From: Sulfuricella denitrificans
GTDB taxonomy: Bacteria > Pseudomonadota > Gammaproteobacteria > Burkholderiales > Sulfuricellaceae
DNA length: 64,000 nt
Direction of reading: 5' to 3'
NCBI GenBank assembly: GCA_002632355.1
Contig: NSJJ01000005.1
Coordinates: 62,001 to 126,000 of the forward strand
Shown here: positions 1 through 9,388 of the stretch, in pieces
How the letters are laid out: each line of letters starts with the position of its first letter
Numbering within the stretch: position 1 is the stretch's first letter
Notes under the pieces: generated by a model
The model's database searches: none
What the model was told of the DNA's origin: nothing
The model's input: the letters and a program-made list of their open reading frames with translations, nothing else
Program-made: the position numbers and the translations under genes

Positions 1-561
1 GTCGAAAGAATTGTCCAGCAAGTTTGCCAGCGCCGACGTCATGCTTTTCAGAACCATGACATTGCGCGGGCGGACAAAGTAAGTGCCGGGCACCGCGCCA
101 GGCTCACTCCAGCTCACATTCTGGAAGCAGATCTGAAGCTCGTGAGGAATGCCGTTGCTATCCTGATAGACGTAGCGATCCTCGGAGCCTTCCGCACGCC
201 CAGACGGCATTTCGATACCGGCCGCCTGCATGTAACCCCGCAAGGCAAGACCGCACAGCTCAGTCACACCGGCGTTAACCCTGCCTGTCGGGGCGGCCGG
301 GTTGTCTCCCGGCGGATGCCCGGTGCCGTCGTAGTAGCGATCGTAGGCGATCGCCCAGCCTTGCACATAATCACTGGCGATACGCTGATAGATAGCGTTG
401 CGATAAACGTCCTTGCCGATCGTCGCAGCACCGATAATCAGCCCGATGATGACCAGAACGATGGTTAACTCGATCAGTGAAAAGCCACCTTGCCGAAGCT
501 GCGTTAAAAAGACAGGACGGGATATTGAATGATTTTGGGTAATGGGATATTGGCACATCAT
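1..561 (-). CDS. Prepilin-like protein, C-terminus beyond window (partial)
   Basis: The frame reads from an ATG at 561 to the left edge without a stop (187 codons), so the C-terminus is missing. A 26-residue leader ends in Gly-Gly, followed by Phe27, the class III signal motif FSLIEL with Glu at mature position 5, and a hydrophobic helix. This predicts processing by a prepilin peptidase and insertion as a pilin-type subunit. The motif GRAEGSEDRY and the phrase ICFQ are shared with the prepilins at 15789 and 16657, so these three are paralogues. It lies 13 bases after the stop of the upstream gene and is the last operon gene visible. Family membership is clear; major versus minor subunit cannot be told. 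Confidence 0.85.
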   Translation of the reverse strand, partial: MMCQYPITQNHSISRPVFLTQLRQGGFSLIELTIVLVIIGLIIGAATIGKDVYRNAIYQRIASDYVQGWAIAYDRYYDGTGHPPGDNPAAPTGRVNAGVTELCGLALRGYMQAAGIEMPSGRAEGSEDRYVYQDSNGIPHELQICFQNVSWSEPGAVPGTYFVRPRNVMVLKSMTSALANLLDNSFD

Positions 562-574
562 GGTTTGTCCGTAA

Positions 575-1801
575 TCAATAAAGTCCGGCAGCGTCAGCAG
601 CAACTGCATTGCTGTAAACAGATGTTTCCAGCAAGACCGATTCATCGAGCATAGGCTGGAAATCGATTACCGACTGGATAGCTCCCGTCCAGCTGATAAC
701 CGACGAGATTTCGGTGGCGATGGCCGCGGCTTCTGCGGCAATTGCTATGCCAAGGTCCACCGACGCAAGAACCAGTTCGGCAGACAAGGCACCGGCAGAA
801 AGCAGCGAATCAGCCATGGCAAACGAGACTGAAGCGGTTGCAGCCAGAATCCCCGCTCCGGCCACAACCACGGCCGAAGTCGCCAACAAGGTGTTGACAA
901 AAGCTTCTTCTTCCGCCAACTGGAGCTGGCTCTTGTAGTTGACGAAACCGGCATGCATCAAAGCGGCGGCAGTAGCGGCATTGAAATGAGCATGGCCTGC
1001 CGCCGAAAGCTCACCAGCGCAGGCAAGGCGGTCAAATAACTGGCCGAAATCCGCGACCTGTACCACATCATCGTAATTCGTACTGACTGGTTGCCCCGGT
1101 GCGGAAAAATATCCCGCAGTCGTGTTGCTGCCATCGAACAGGTTGCCATCGCCATCGGCATCGCGTGCACCCGGCAGTGCCAGCGCATAGGCAACATTTT
1201 TTATCATTGCCCCACTTGCGTCACGGATATTGAGCGCACCTGAATTAGCAGTACTGGTACCTGCCAGGCGTAATTTATAACAGAAATCCATGCCATTAAT
1301 TTGCCCTAAAGGCGTCTCGGCCGCTGTTGCACTTCCATAATGATAGACAAGCTCTATGGGATGGGGCGGGATAATGGAGGGCGCATAAAGGAGAATCAGC
1401 GTTGGATCGTCCCTCGCAGTAGTCACGAGCGGAAAAAATCGGTCTGCAGCAGTATCCATATTTGCTACCGCGCTGCGGTAAACCCCGTAGCGCACATTCC
1501 TCAGGTCCATGCGTGCCAGCCCGAGCGTCACCAGTGGAAGTCTGCCGACGGCTGCGCCACCGCAATGCTCGAGCCCATCTCCCGTCGCACTGGTGTCCGG
1601 GCATGGCAGGCGATGATTGGCGGCGACGAAGCCCACCAGCGCCTGACTGGCATCGGTCAATATTTGTGGGGCCTCAATTTCAGCGATGCGCTGGCTTGCA
1701 ATACCGCCAAAACGCCACAACAGCACACCCACCAGGCCAAGCAACGTCAAGGCAGTCGCCAGTTCGATCAGCGTATACCCGCGAACTGAGCGAATTATCA
1801 T
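575..1801 (-). CDS. Large prepilin-like protein with alanine-rich hydrophobic tail (408 aa)
   Basis: The N-terminus has a short leader ending in Gly8, then YTLIEL with Glu at mature position 5 and a hydrophobic helix, which is the type IV prepilin signature. The ectodomain carries RLPCPDT near residue 60, a CxxLG-like disulphide region, GVYR, DFC, an Asp-rich loop DADGDGNLFDG, and NYDDVV; these recur in the three other large prepilins of the operon. After about residue 280 the sequence becomes alanine-rich with hydrophobic stretches, which is unusual for pilins. The start overlaps the upstream stop by 4 bases (ATGA), showing translational coupling. Exact function is unknown; a specialised minor pilin or tip subunit is inference. 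Confidence 0.85.
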   Translation of the reverse strand: MIIRSVRGYTLIELATALTLLGLVGVLLWRFGGIASQRIAEIEAPQILTDASQALVGFVAANHRLPCPDTSATGDGLEHCGGAAVGRLPLVTLGLARMDLRNVRYGVYRSAVANMDTAADRFFPLVTTARDDPTLILLYAPSIIPPHPIELVYHYGSATAAETPLGQINGMDFCYKLRLAGTSTANSGALNIRDASGAMIKNVAYALALPGARDADGDGNLFDGSNTTAGYFSAPGQPVSTNYDDVVQVADFGQLFDRLACAGELSAAGHAHFNAATAAALMHAGFVNYKSQLQLAEEEAFVNTLLATSAVVVAGAGILAATASVSFAMADSLLSAGALSAELVLASVDLGIAIAAEAAAIATEISSVISWTGAIQSVIDFQPMLDESVLLETSVYSNAVAADAAGLY

Positions 1802-2982
1802 GGCAGCAGCCCCTGGGCATCCAGCACCTGAGTGCGCCCGGCTGCTGTCACAAAATCGGCCGCTGTCAGTGCTTTAAAGTCAGTCGCGGAAACCTGTTTC
1901 GCTTTTGCCTCAGTAAGCGCGATTTCTGCCTGGACAAGCGCTGCGATAGCCGCTGCCAGGGCTGCATCGGCAAGCACCTGTCCCGTGACAGTTACCACTG
2001 CAGTAACAACGGTCGACGTACCAACCGAAATAATTGCCTGGAGCACCGCCGAGGTGGCTTGGGAAAGTGTTATCACGACACCGACAGTTGCAAAAGCGAT
2101 TCCCCATATTGCAGCTTCCCTGTTGCCTTCCATTGTTTCAACGTCAAGGTCGCGAAAACGCAGGTAAAGATCAGCAAAAATGTCGATATCGCAGGCCGCA
2201 TAAGTGGCCCGCGCTGCTCCATTGACAGCGGAAAGCCGTGTAGCGCAACCCAGGCGCGTAAACAACTCCCCGGCGCCAATAGCGCGGGTTTCATCATCAT
2301 AGTCTGCACGGCGCGACGCGCCAGCCAGCTCGAACTGTCCGGCGACCCGGTTCAGCCCATCGAAAGACGAACTATCGCCATCGGCATCTCCGGCACCGGC
2401 GATCGCCAACCCGTAGGCAATCGGTATGCGTTGCGCTCCGGCAGTAAGCTGCGTTCCTGGCGCGCGGGCGATGTTAAGCAATGCGGCACAAAAATCGAGC
2501 CCGTTCAAATTACTCAGTTTGACAGGGTCTTCATTACATTCATTATGTTCAACTGGTGATAGTTTGTGTTCCGCCACCGGCAAAAGCGGGTTATAGCGAT
2601 GCTTCAGCGTGGCAAGATCAGCATCCATGGGCACTGTGGCGCTGGATGCGCGATAAACACCATAACGCACCGGTTCGGGCAAGTTAAGTCCGAGGGTGCG
2701 CACGGGCAACCAGCCAAGACTTGCGCCAGCGCTACAATCTTCGTTGCCGGTACCGTTCGTGTCAGGGCAAGGCAAGCGGCCATGAGTCAGAATGAAGCCG
2801 TTGAGGGCATCTTCGGCGCTGTTCAGCGATGTTTCTGTCAGGCGCGCGATTGCAGGCAGGCTTTTGAAAGAAGGCAGAAATTTCCACAGCACCAGTCCGA
2901 TGACACCGATAATAACCAGCACTATGCTCATTTCAACCAGAGAAAATCCGCGATTTCCGTTATATCTGGGGTGCAGGCTCAT
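1798..2982 (-). CDS. Large prepilin-like protein with alanine-rich hydrophobic tail (394 aa)
   Basis: A 12-residue leader ending in Gly precedes FSLVEM with Glu at mature position 5 and a long hydrophobic helix, so this is a prepilin peptidase substrate. It shares with its neighbours RLPCPDTNGTGNEDC, GVYR, GLDFC, DADGDSSSFDGLN and ADYDDE. The C-terminal third contains hydrophobic, Ala/Val/Thr-rich segments that could be transmembrane or hydrophobic helices. The gene is coupled to both neighbours by 4-base ATGA overlaps. At nearly 400 residues it is two to three times the size of a typical pilin. The role inside the filament is not known. Confidence 0.85.
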   Translation of the reverse strand: MSLHPRYNGNRGFSLVEMSIVLVIIGVIGLVLWKFLPSFKSLPAIARLTETSLNSAEDALNGFILTHGRLPCPDTNGTGNEDCSAGASLGWLPVRTLGLNLPEPVRYGVYRASSATVPMDADLATLKHRYNPLLPVAEHKLSPVEHNECNEDPVKLSNLNGLDFCAALLNIARAPGTQLTAGAQRIPIAYGLAIAGAGDADGDSSSFDGLNRVAGQFELAGASRRADYDDETRAIGAGELFTRLGCATRLSAVNGAARATYAACDIDIFADLYLRFRDLDVETMEGNREAAIWGIAFATVGVVITLSQATSAVLQAIISVGTSTVVTAVVTVTGQVLADAALAAAIAALVQAEIALTEAKAKQVSATDFKALTAADFVTAAGRTQVLDAQGLLP

Positions 2983-4952
2983 TCCACGGCTCCTTTCATA
3001 TCAGCCGCCCTGAGGATGTCTTCGGCCCCGGAAAACGCCGGAAGTGGAGGGCCTCCCTGAGTGGAAGTGCCGCTGGTAGGAGCATCACGAAGCTGAATGT
3101 AGGAAGCCTGCATGTCATTGGCCGTCTTACGCGCTGTTACGGCTGCAGTTTCCAGATTGGTCGCAATATAATCCTTGTTCATATAGTTGTCATAGGATGC
3201 AACGGCCGTATTCAGGGAAGCCAGAATAGACGCCTGTGAGCCGACCGGATACGCATTCAAGATCGGATTTCTTACCGCGATGTAATTGTCATACGCAGTA
3301 TTCATTGCCGTCAGCTTGTTGGCGGCATCCTGCTCGGCCAGAGTGGCAGCGGCGGCCAACGTCGTTGCCTTGTTTCTGAGATAGACCGCCCCCGCCTGCT
3401 TGTCAGCATCGGTCGGATTGGCCGCAGCATCGGCTTCAGCAACGACGGCGGCAGCTGCCATATCGTTGGCTTCCTTGCGCCTGGCCTTCGCATCTGCATC
3501 GGCATTGTGGTAGACACGTGCAGCCTGGGAATACGTCTTGTATGCATCCAGCGCTGCTGACAGATTATTGTTGCCCGCCACGGCGTAGAGGCTGGCAACA
3601 TTACCATTGTAGGCTGCCAGGGCAGCGTTGGCAGCACCGCGCGCGGCGGCTGCATCTTGCTCCGCCTTGTCTGCATCGGCTGCGGCGTCATCGGCAAGTT
3701 TTTTCAAATTTGCCAGTATCTCGGGCGGGAAAGTGGGGTTATACGCGAGTATGACGCCTGCCTTTGCCGTCACAATAATGGCTGCGGCCAGTGCAGCGAA
3801 ATCGAGAGGAAGGTTAAGCGTGCCGACAGCGAGTGCTGATGCCGCTATTACAAGCCCAGCCGTGGCGAAACCTATGGCAGAGGTATCAAACGGTATCTTT
3901 GCGCAAGCTGCGCAACCCACCAGCACCACGCAAGCGGCGCATGCGGCAGTGTCCACACTCAACGCAGTTGTTGCTTTCGTGAGCGTCGCTGCTCCAGCAA
4001 TCAAAGCAGCGACACCCAAGGCCACCGATGTAATATTCATGGCGACGGCTACGCCGGCATTGAGGGCCAACACGCCAGCATTGATCGTGTTTGCAATCCT
4101 GAAATCTGTAACCGTGACGCCCACCTCGACTGCATGCGCTATGGCATCGACACTGCGCGTGGCTGGCGGACATTTTAACGCGTCCCCCAAGGCGTAAAAA
4201 CTGCGCGACTGGACGATGTCATCATAACTTGTATCACTTGCCCGGGCAGGAGATTCCAGCACGGGCGCTGTTGTCGAGGCATTCAATCCATCGAAAAGAT
4301 TGCCATCCCCGTCAATATCGATGCCACTTTCTGCCAGCGCATAGGCGACGTTGACCGGCGCTCCGGACGCACCCGGAATATATGCCGATGCAGCGCTTGC
4401 GCCGCTCCCCGCCGTCGCATCGGAGGCCAGTGTCAGGCCAACGCAGAAATCAAGCGTATTGATATTGGGCGGGACAAAGGTATGGGTTGTCGAATACCCG
4501 TTCAGCAGCGTGGGCAACATTAAGGGCTTATACCGGTCTGCAGCGATGGCCGTCAGGTCGGCCCCTGCGCCGCGATAAACGATATAACTCAGCCGTGCAA
4601 CACCACGTGCCGGGGCACTTGCATTCAGGCCGAGAGTAACTACCGGAAGCCAGCCTTTTTGTGAGGAAGTGCCGCAGTTTTCGAGCCCGCTGCCTGTCGT
4701 ATCCGGGCAAGGAAGCCGGCCTTTTTCGGCGATGAAACCAGCCAGCGCACGGTCAGCAGCGGAAAGTTGCGCCGTGCGCTCACTTTGAATTTGCTGTGCG
4801 CGATCAGCCTTGAGCAGGGCAAAGCCGGCAACAATCGCTATACCCAATATACCCAGCAGCACAGTCAGCTCCCACAGCGAAAATCCTTGCTGCCGCCAGG
4901 GTTTGCTGTCTGGAATTAGATTTAACCGCGAACCGGTCATGATCGACAACAT
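2979..4952 (-). CDS. Giant prepilin-like protein with coiled-coil-like tail (657 aa)
   Basis: A 23-residue leader ends in Gly and is followed by FSLWEL, with Glu at mature position 5, then a hydrophobic helix. The first 270 residues repeat the family layout: RLPCPDTTGSGLENC, YIVYRGAGADL, LDFC, the EF-hand-like loop DIDGDGNLFDGLN and SYDDIV. Roughly residues 280-400 are hydrophobic and Ala/Val/Ile-rich with several Cys. Residues about 410-620 are a long Ala/Asp/Lys/Glu-rich helical stretch likely to form coiled coil, broken by Tyr-rich stretches. The end is Pro/Gly-rich. An internal ATG at 4940 is an alternative start. This is far longer than any ordinary pilin; function unknown. Confidence 0.85.
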   Translation of the reverse strand: MLSIMTGSRLNLIPDSKPWRQQGFSLWELTVLLGILGIAIVAGFALLKADRAQQIQSERTAQLSAADRALAGFIAEKGRLPCPDTTGSGLENCGTSSQKGWLPVVTLGLNASAPARGVARLSYIVYRGAGADLTAIAADRYKPLMLPTLLNGYSTTHTFVPPNINTLDFCVGLTLASDATAGSGASAASAYIPGASGAPVNVAYALAESGIDIDGDGNLFDGLNASTTAPVLESPARASDTSYDDIVQSRSFYALGDALKCPPATRSVDAIAHAVEVGVTVTDFRIANTINAGVLALNAGVAVAMNITSVALGVAALIAGAATLTKATTALSVDTAACAACVVLVGCAACAKIPFDTSAIGFATAGLVIAASALAVGTLNLPLDFAALAAAIIVTAKAGVILAYNPTFPPEILANLKKLADDAAADADKAEQDAAAARGAANAALAAYNGNVASLYAVAGNNNLSAALDAYKTYSQAARVYHNADADAKARRKEANDMAAAAVVAEADAAANPTDADKQAGAVYLRNKATTLAAAATLAEQDAANKLTAMNTAYDNYIAVRNPILNAYPVGSQASILASLNTAVASYDNYMNKDYIATNLETAAVTARKTANDMQASYIQLRDAPTSGTSTQGGPPLPAFSGAEDILRAADMKGAVE

Positions 4953-4956
4953 CCGT

Positions 4957-6210
4957 TCAATGCATCGGCGCCAGCGATGCCTGACGTATCAGTTCGTAAA
5001 TTGGCAGCAGCAGCGCGACGACAAGGAGGATAAAAAACGCTCCAGCCGCGAGGATCATGACCGGTTTGATGATCTCGGAAAGCGAAGCGATCAGGTGAGC
5101 GAGGCGCAGGCGGTATTCCTGTGCCAGATGCTTGAGCTGATGATCCAGCGAACCCGTTTGCTCACCAACCGCGATCATACGCACGGCCATGGCAGGGAAG
5201 CCACCTGCCTGGCGCATGGAAGGCGCAAGCAATTCACCACGGTCGACCGATTCCCGCACCTTGTTGATGCGCTCGCGATAAAACTCGTCGCTCAGTGAGC
5301 GTTCGATGACGCTGAGGCTGCGGATGATATCGACACCGGCACTGACGAGGATGGCCAGATGCTCGGTGATGAATGCCATGCCCGCGGCGGTGACAATGAC
5401 ACGCGCGACCGGCAGTCGATGCGCCAGACGAAAGGCAAACCGGCGCGTGCCGCCGTGCAGTTGAAGCATGAGCCAGATCACCACGACAGTCAGTGCCATC
5501 AGGGAAAGCGAAGACGCAGCATGGCGTTCCAGCCATTTCGACATGGACATGATGACACGCGTAATCGCAGGCAGTTCGAGGTGCATCTGCAGGAACAGGT
5601 CAGCCAGGTTCGGAATGACGTAGTACACCCAGAAAAGCGCGGCGCCAAGCATCGAGGCAAATACGAAAGCGGGGTAGATCATCGCCCGCCGTGAATCGCG
5701 GCTGAGCGATGTCATGCGCTCGATATGTTCTGCGGCTTCCATCAGCATGCGGTCAACCGTACCGGTTTCTTCACCGATCAGCATCAGATTGCGCACCGAT
5801 TCGGGGAATATGTCGGGATGGCGGCCGAGTGCTTCGCTGATCGATGCGCCGGCATCAAGATCGGACAACAGCAGACGCGCAGCCAGGGCAATGCGCTTCT
5901 GGTCCCAGTCACTCTCTTCGGCGATAGCTTTCAGCGCATCCAGAATCGGAACACCGGCACGGGTCATCACCGCCAAATCACGCAGCAGACCGCTCAATTC
6001 GATGGCCGGCAACCCGCGCTGCCGCAATCCGCTGAATACGGACACCAGCGAGGATGACCAGGTCGGCAAGCGATACAGTTGCAGCACAACCGCATCGTAA
6101 TGGCGCTCCAGCCATAGTTTGGCGGAGAGATCGTGTTCAGCCACCAGCCGCATCAATCCAGACTTGGTGCGGCCACTGGAGAATAACAGACGGTAAGCGT
6201 AGGTATTCAT
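4957..6210 (-). CDS. Type IV filament inner-membrane platform protein, GspF/PilC/MshG family
   Basis: At 417 residues this matches the usual length of the GspF/PilC platform protein on which the assembly ATPase acts. It has two repeated T2SSF-type domains: an N-terminal one with LSGLLRDLAVMTRAGVPILD and a C-terminal one with HLAILVSAGVDIIRSL and IAVGEQTGSLDHQL. Hydrophobic membrane spans occur around residues 180-210, 240-265 and 380-405. It overlaps the upstream ATPase gene by 4 bases, as is common for these partners. It presumably forms the inner-membrane core of the pilus machine encoded by this operon. The MshG-like assignment rests on the MSHA-type context. Confidence 0.93.
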   Translation of the reverse strand: MNTYAYRLLFSSGRTKSGLMRLVAEHDLSAKLWLERHYDAVVLQLYRLPTWSSSLVSVFSGLRQRGLPAIELSGLLRDLAVMTRAGVPILDALKAIAEESDWDQKRIALAARLLLSDLDAGASISEALGRHPDIFPESVRNLMLIGEETGTVDRMLMEAAEHIERMTSLSRDSRRAMIYPAFVFASMLGAALFWVYYVIPNLADLFLQMHLELPAITRVIMSMSKWLERHAASSLSLMALTVVVIWLMLQLHGGTRRFAFRLAHRLPVARVIVTAAGMAFITEHLAILVSAGVDIIRSLSVIERSLSDEFYRERINKVRESVDRGELLAPSMRQAGGFPAMAVRMIAVGEQTGSLDHQLKHLAQEYRLRLAHLIASLSEIIKPVMILAAGAFFILLVVALLLPIYELIRQASLAPMH

Positions 6211-7901
6211 GAGCGGGTCGATTCCGGGGTTTCGCCGACGACGCGGCTGACTTCATCGAATGTGGTCTGCCCTTGCCCAATCCGCCACTTGGCCATTTCG
6301 AGCATCGGCCGGAAACCGGCTTCAAGAGCGGCCTTACGTAGTGCAGTACGGTTTTTTCCTTCCGCTATGGCATTCGCAAGGGATTCATCCACATTAAGGA
6401 TTTCATAGACCGGCAGGCGGTCTAGATATCCGGTATGAGTGCAGCGGTCGCAACCGCTGCCGCGCATTACCTGATCGCTGGCATATTTGCCCAGCCAGTT
6501 CCGCTGCTCATCACTCAATTCGACTGGCGTGCTGCAGAAAGGACAGTTGCGACGTACCAGTCGCTGGTTGACCACGGCAATCAAGTTATCGGCAATGATC
6601 TGCGGGTCCAGCCCCAATGGCATGAGGCGCGGCACGACGCCAAATACGCTGGAAACGTGCAGCGTAGTCAACACCAGATGGCCTGTAGCAGAAGCGGTCA
6701 CCGTCGCCAGTGCGGTTTCGGCATCGCGTACCTCGCCCACCAGGATCACATCCGGATCGTGGCGCAGAAAATGGCGAAGCGCAGTACTGAATTCGTAGCC
6801 GGCACGCCGGTTGACCTGGGTCTGGCACACGGTCGGCAAGCGGTATTCGATCGGGTCCTCGACGGTCAGAACGTTGCGCTCGATCAGTGCCTGCAGTCGA
6901 AGGGCCGCATGCAGCGTAGTGGTTTTGCCGCAGCCAGTCGGTCCAGTGAGCAGCACCATGCCTGCAGGCTTGGCAAAGACATGTCGCAGCAGAGCAACAT
7001 CTTCTGCAAGAAATCCCAGGTGCTCTAGACGAGCCAGATCGGTGCGTTCCGGCAGCAGGCGCAACACCATGCGCTCGCCATACTCGCTGACCAGGGTGGA
7101 AACGCGGATCGTGAACGCAGTATCGAGAATGCTGGTCTGGAAGCTTCCGTCCTGCGGTCGCCGCTGTTCCGAAATATCCATTTCTGCGCCCAGCTTGACG
7201 TATACCACCAGACGCGAAAGTGAAACAGGCAAGGCGAGCATGGGACGCAACACGCCGTCGATGCGGAACAGAAGATGATAGCTGGTGGCGGAAGGCTCGA
7301 CATGCACGTCAGTCGCGCGTTCGCGCACAGCCAGATGAAGCACGTATTCGAGCAGTTTTTCAGGGCTGCGAGCATGGTCGGTATCACTGGCCAGCGTAGT
7401 AATTTCCCGTCTGATCAGTGATTCGACCGGATTCTGGGTAAAGTAGTAGGCTTGCCGCACCATCTGCGCAACCTGAGAGAACTCACCCTGCGTAAAATTG
7501 GGCCGGAGGCCGCAACGACGCTGCACCAGTTCGGTCACGGCTTGCGGGTCGCCGTTTCCAAGCAGAATATCGACGCCATTTTCCGACCGCATCAATGGCA
7601 TGAAGCCGTTAATCAGGCAGAGCTCGCGATTGAACAGTGCCAGTAGCTGAGAATCCGGGGCTGGCGCCATATTGGCATCCATGAAAGCAAACCCCCGCTG
7701 CTCGGCCAGGCTGATTGCCAGGTCATGCTCGGTGAGCAGGCCATGCTGAAGCAGCAACTGGCCCAGCCGGCCTCCCTCGACACCCTGCTTCTGCAGGGTG
7801 TAGTCAAGCTGCGTCTGCGTCACATTGCCACGCAGAAGCAGTTGTTCACCGAGAGGGATGGACACCGGGATATCCAGAGAAGGTTCTTTACTGCGATCCA
7901 T
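6207..7901 (-). CDS. Filament assembly ATPase, GspE/PilB/MshE family with N-terminal MshEN-like motifs
   Basis: The protein (564 aa) is a secretion/pilus assembly ATPase. Walker A is GPTGCGKT at residues 320-327, Walker B is near 383-390 (DPDVILVGE), and a four-cysteine zinc site lies at 453, 456, 484 and 487. The first 70 residues carry two consecutive copies resembling the MshEN motif: LGEQLLLRG...LQKQ and RLGQLLLQHG...LAEQRG. MshEN in Vibrio MshE binds cyclic di-GMP; binding here is inferred. The ATG at 7901 has AGGA spaced just upstream and avoids overlap with the gene ending at 7940, so I prefer it to a longer frame open to 7988. It drives extension of the filament made from the seven prepilins. 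Confidence 0.93.
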   Translation of the reverse strand: MDRSKEPSLDIPVSIPLGEQLLLRGNVTQTQLDYTLQKQGVEGGRLGQLLLQHGLLTEHDLAISLAEQRGFAFMDANMAPAPDSQLLALFNRELCLINGFMPLMRSENGVDILLGNGDPQAVTELVQRRCGLRPNFTQGEFSQVAQMVRQAYYFTQNPVESLIRREITTLASDTDHARSPEKLLEYVLHLAVRERATDVHVEPSATSYHLLFRIDGVLRPMLALPVSLSRLVVYVKLGAEMDISEQRRPQDGSFQTSILDTAFTIRVSTLVSEYGERMVLRLLPERTDLARLEHLGFLAEDVALLRHVFAKPAGMVLLTGPTGCGKTTTLHAALRLQALIERNVLTVEDPIEYRLPTVCQTQVNRRAGYEFSTALRHFLRHDPDVILVGEVRDAETALATVTASATGHLVLTTLHVSSVFGVVPRLMPLGLDPQIIADNLIAVVNQRLVRRNCPFCSTPVELSDEQRNWLGKYASDQVMRGSGCDRCTHTGYLDRLPVYEILNVDESLANAIAEGKNRTALRKAALEAGFRPMLEMAKWRIGQGQTTFDEVSRVVGETPESTRS

Positions 7902-7939
7902 TTTATTTCCTTGCCTGAAATTGCAGGTCCGGGTAGTAG

Positions 7940-9388
7940 CTACCCCGCCTGCTTGCTGACCTTGTGTTCGAGCATGAACAAGGTCCACGCATCCGTACCA
8001 CCGCTGGCGGGCAAGCCATACTGGTTGCGGAAGGCCTGCAACGCTTCGATGGTATGAACGCCGACCATGCCATCGACCCGAACGGCGTAATAGCCTTTTT
8101 CTGCCAGCCGCGCTTGCAGCCAGCGTATGTTTTCTCCCCGTGCCTCATCTGTGAGTTCGAACGGCAGAAATGCCGGGCGCCATAGCAGCCAAGTGCTTGC
8201 ATGACTCTCCCACTGACAGTAAAAACTACCGGCCTGTCGCGTGATACGCCATCCGGCAGGTAGCTGGGCGATTAGCAGTCCGCTTTCAGCCAGGGAACGC
8301 TCGATTGCAGGCTGAATTTCTGTATCCATATTGTTTTGCAGCACGCCAACCCAACTGCCCGCACCCAAGCTTTCCATGCAGGAACTGAGCGGTTGCGCGA
8401 CAATGGCCTGAACAGGAGCACTTACAGGTTCAGTTGCCGGCACGGGGCTACGCATCGTGACTGAAGAAGGAACTCCGGCCCATGCCACGACCCCAATCCC
8501 CAGGCATGCCAGGACAGTCAGCACCCATTTGCGCACATGGCGTTGCGGTTGCGCCCGGCGAGCAACACCGACCTCGCCTGCCGCCATATCGACAAGCCGC
8601 TTCCCGATTTCACGCTGTTCACAGGAAACGACGCCATACATGCAGCGATCCATGATCAGATGCACGCGGCGCGGATTGCCCCGGGAGTGGCGGTGCAATG
8701 CACCCTGTGCAGCACTGTCCAGGCGGATGCGGCCATCGCTGCTGGCGCGTGAAATACGGAAATCGACATAGCGCGAACATTCTGCGGGGGTAAAGGCGGA
8801 CAGACGCGTATGCTGCACGATGCGGCTGGCCAACTGACGTATTTCCGGCTTGGCCAGCACATCCAGCAATTCCGGCTGGCCCGAGAGTACGATCTGCAGC
8901 AATTTGTTCTGGCGCGTCTCGAGATTGGACAGCAGACGCAGGAGTTCGAGGCTGCTGGTATCCAGATTCTGCGCATCGTCGATCACTACGACGCAGGTTT
9001 TACCGTGCGAGTTCTGCTCGATCAAAAAATGGTTTAACCGGTCAATGTCATCTGCCAGATCAGCGCCAGCTGCCAGGCCGAAATCTCGATTGACCGCCAG
9101 CAGCAGGTCACGCCCCTGCAGAAATGTATTGAAAACGAATGAAACAGCGCAATCCGCTGCGATCAGCTCGTCCATCAGGGCGCGCAGAAAAGTGCTTTTA
9201 CCGGTGCCGACCTCGCCGGTCAGCAACATGAATCCCTTGCCGGCCAACATGCAATGCAATGCTTCGGTAAATTGCCGCTCGATGCTCTCGGTGCGGAAAT
9301 AGCAATCGGCATCGGGGGTCTGGGGAAACGGGTTCCGTTCGAGTCCCAGAGAGCTCAGATGCAGGGGCAAAGTTCCGTATTCGCTCAT
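7940..9388 (-). CDS. ExeA/MshM-like AAA ATPase with C-terminal peptidoglycan-binding domain
   Basis: Residues 1-280 form an ExeA/MshM-type ATPase with Walker A GEVGTGKS at 58-65 and Walker B VVVIDDAQ at 133-140. A single membrane span lies near 288-305. The C-terminus (about 420-475) has the PG_binding_1 pattern WLQARLAEKGYY followed by VDGMVG. This layout matches ExeA/GspA, which interacts with peptidoglycan to help place the secretin, and differs from the short MshM at the right end of the window, which lacks the span and tail. The start overlaps the upstream TPR gene by one base (TAATG). A role in building the secretin channel across the wall is inferred from the family. Confidence 0.9.
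   Translation of the reverse strand: MSEYGTLPLHLSSLGLERNPFPQTPDADCYFRTESIERQFTEALHCMLAGKGFMLLTGEVGTGKSTFLRALMDELIAADCAVSFVFNTFLQGRDLLLAVNRDFGLAAGADLADDIDRLNHFLIEQNSHGKTCVVVIDDAQNLDTSSLELLRLLSNLETRQNKLLQIVLSGQPELLDVLAKPEIRQLASRIVQHTRLSAFTPAECSRYVDFRISRASSDGRIRLDSAAQGALHRHSRGNPRRVHLIMDRCMYGVVSCEQREIGKRLVDMAAGEVGVARRAQPQRHVRKWVLTVLACLGIGVVAWAGVPSSVTMRSPVPATEPVSAPVQAIVAQPLSSCMESLGAGSWVGVLQNNMDTEIQPAIERSLAESGLLIAQLPAGWRITRQAGSFYCQWESHASTWLLWRPAFLPFELTDEARGENIRWLQARLAEKGYYAVRVDGMVGVHTIEALQAFRNQYGLPASGGTDAWTLFMLEHKVSKQAG

Noticed and set aside
1462-2559. A long plus-strand frame across two prepilin genes
   Set aside because: It crosses the boundary of two real genes with prepilin signals and encodes a low-complexity, Cys/Arg-rich product.
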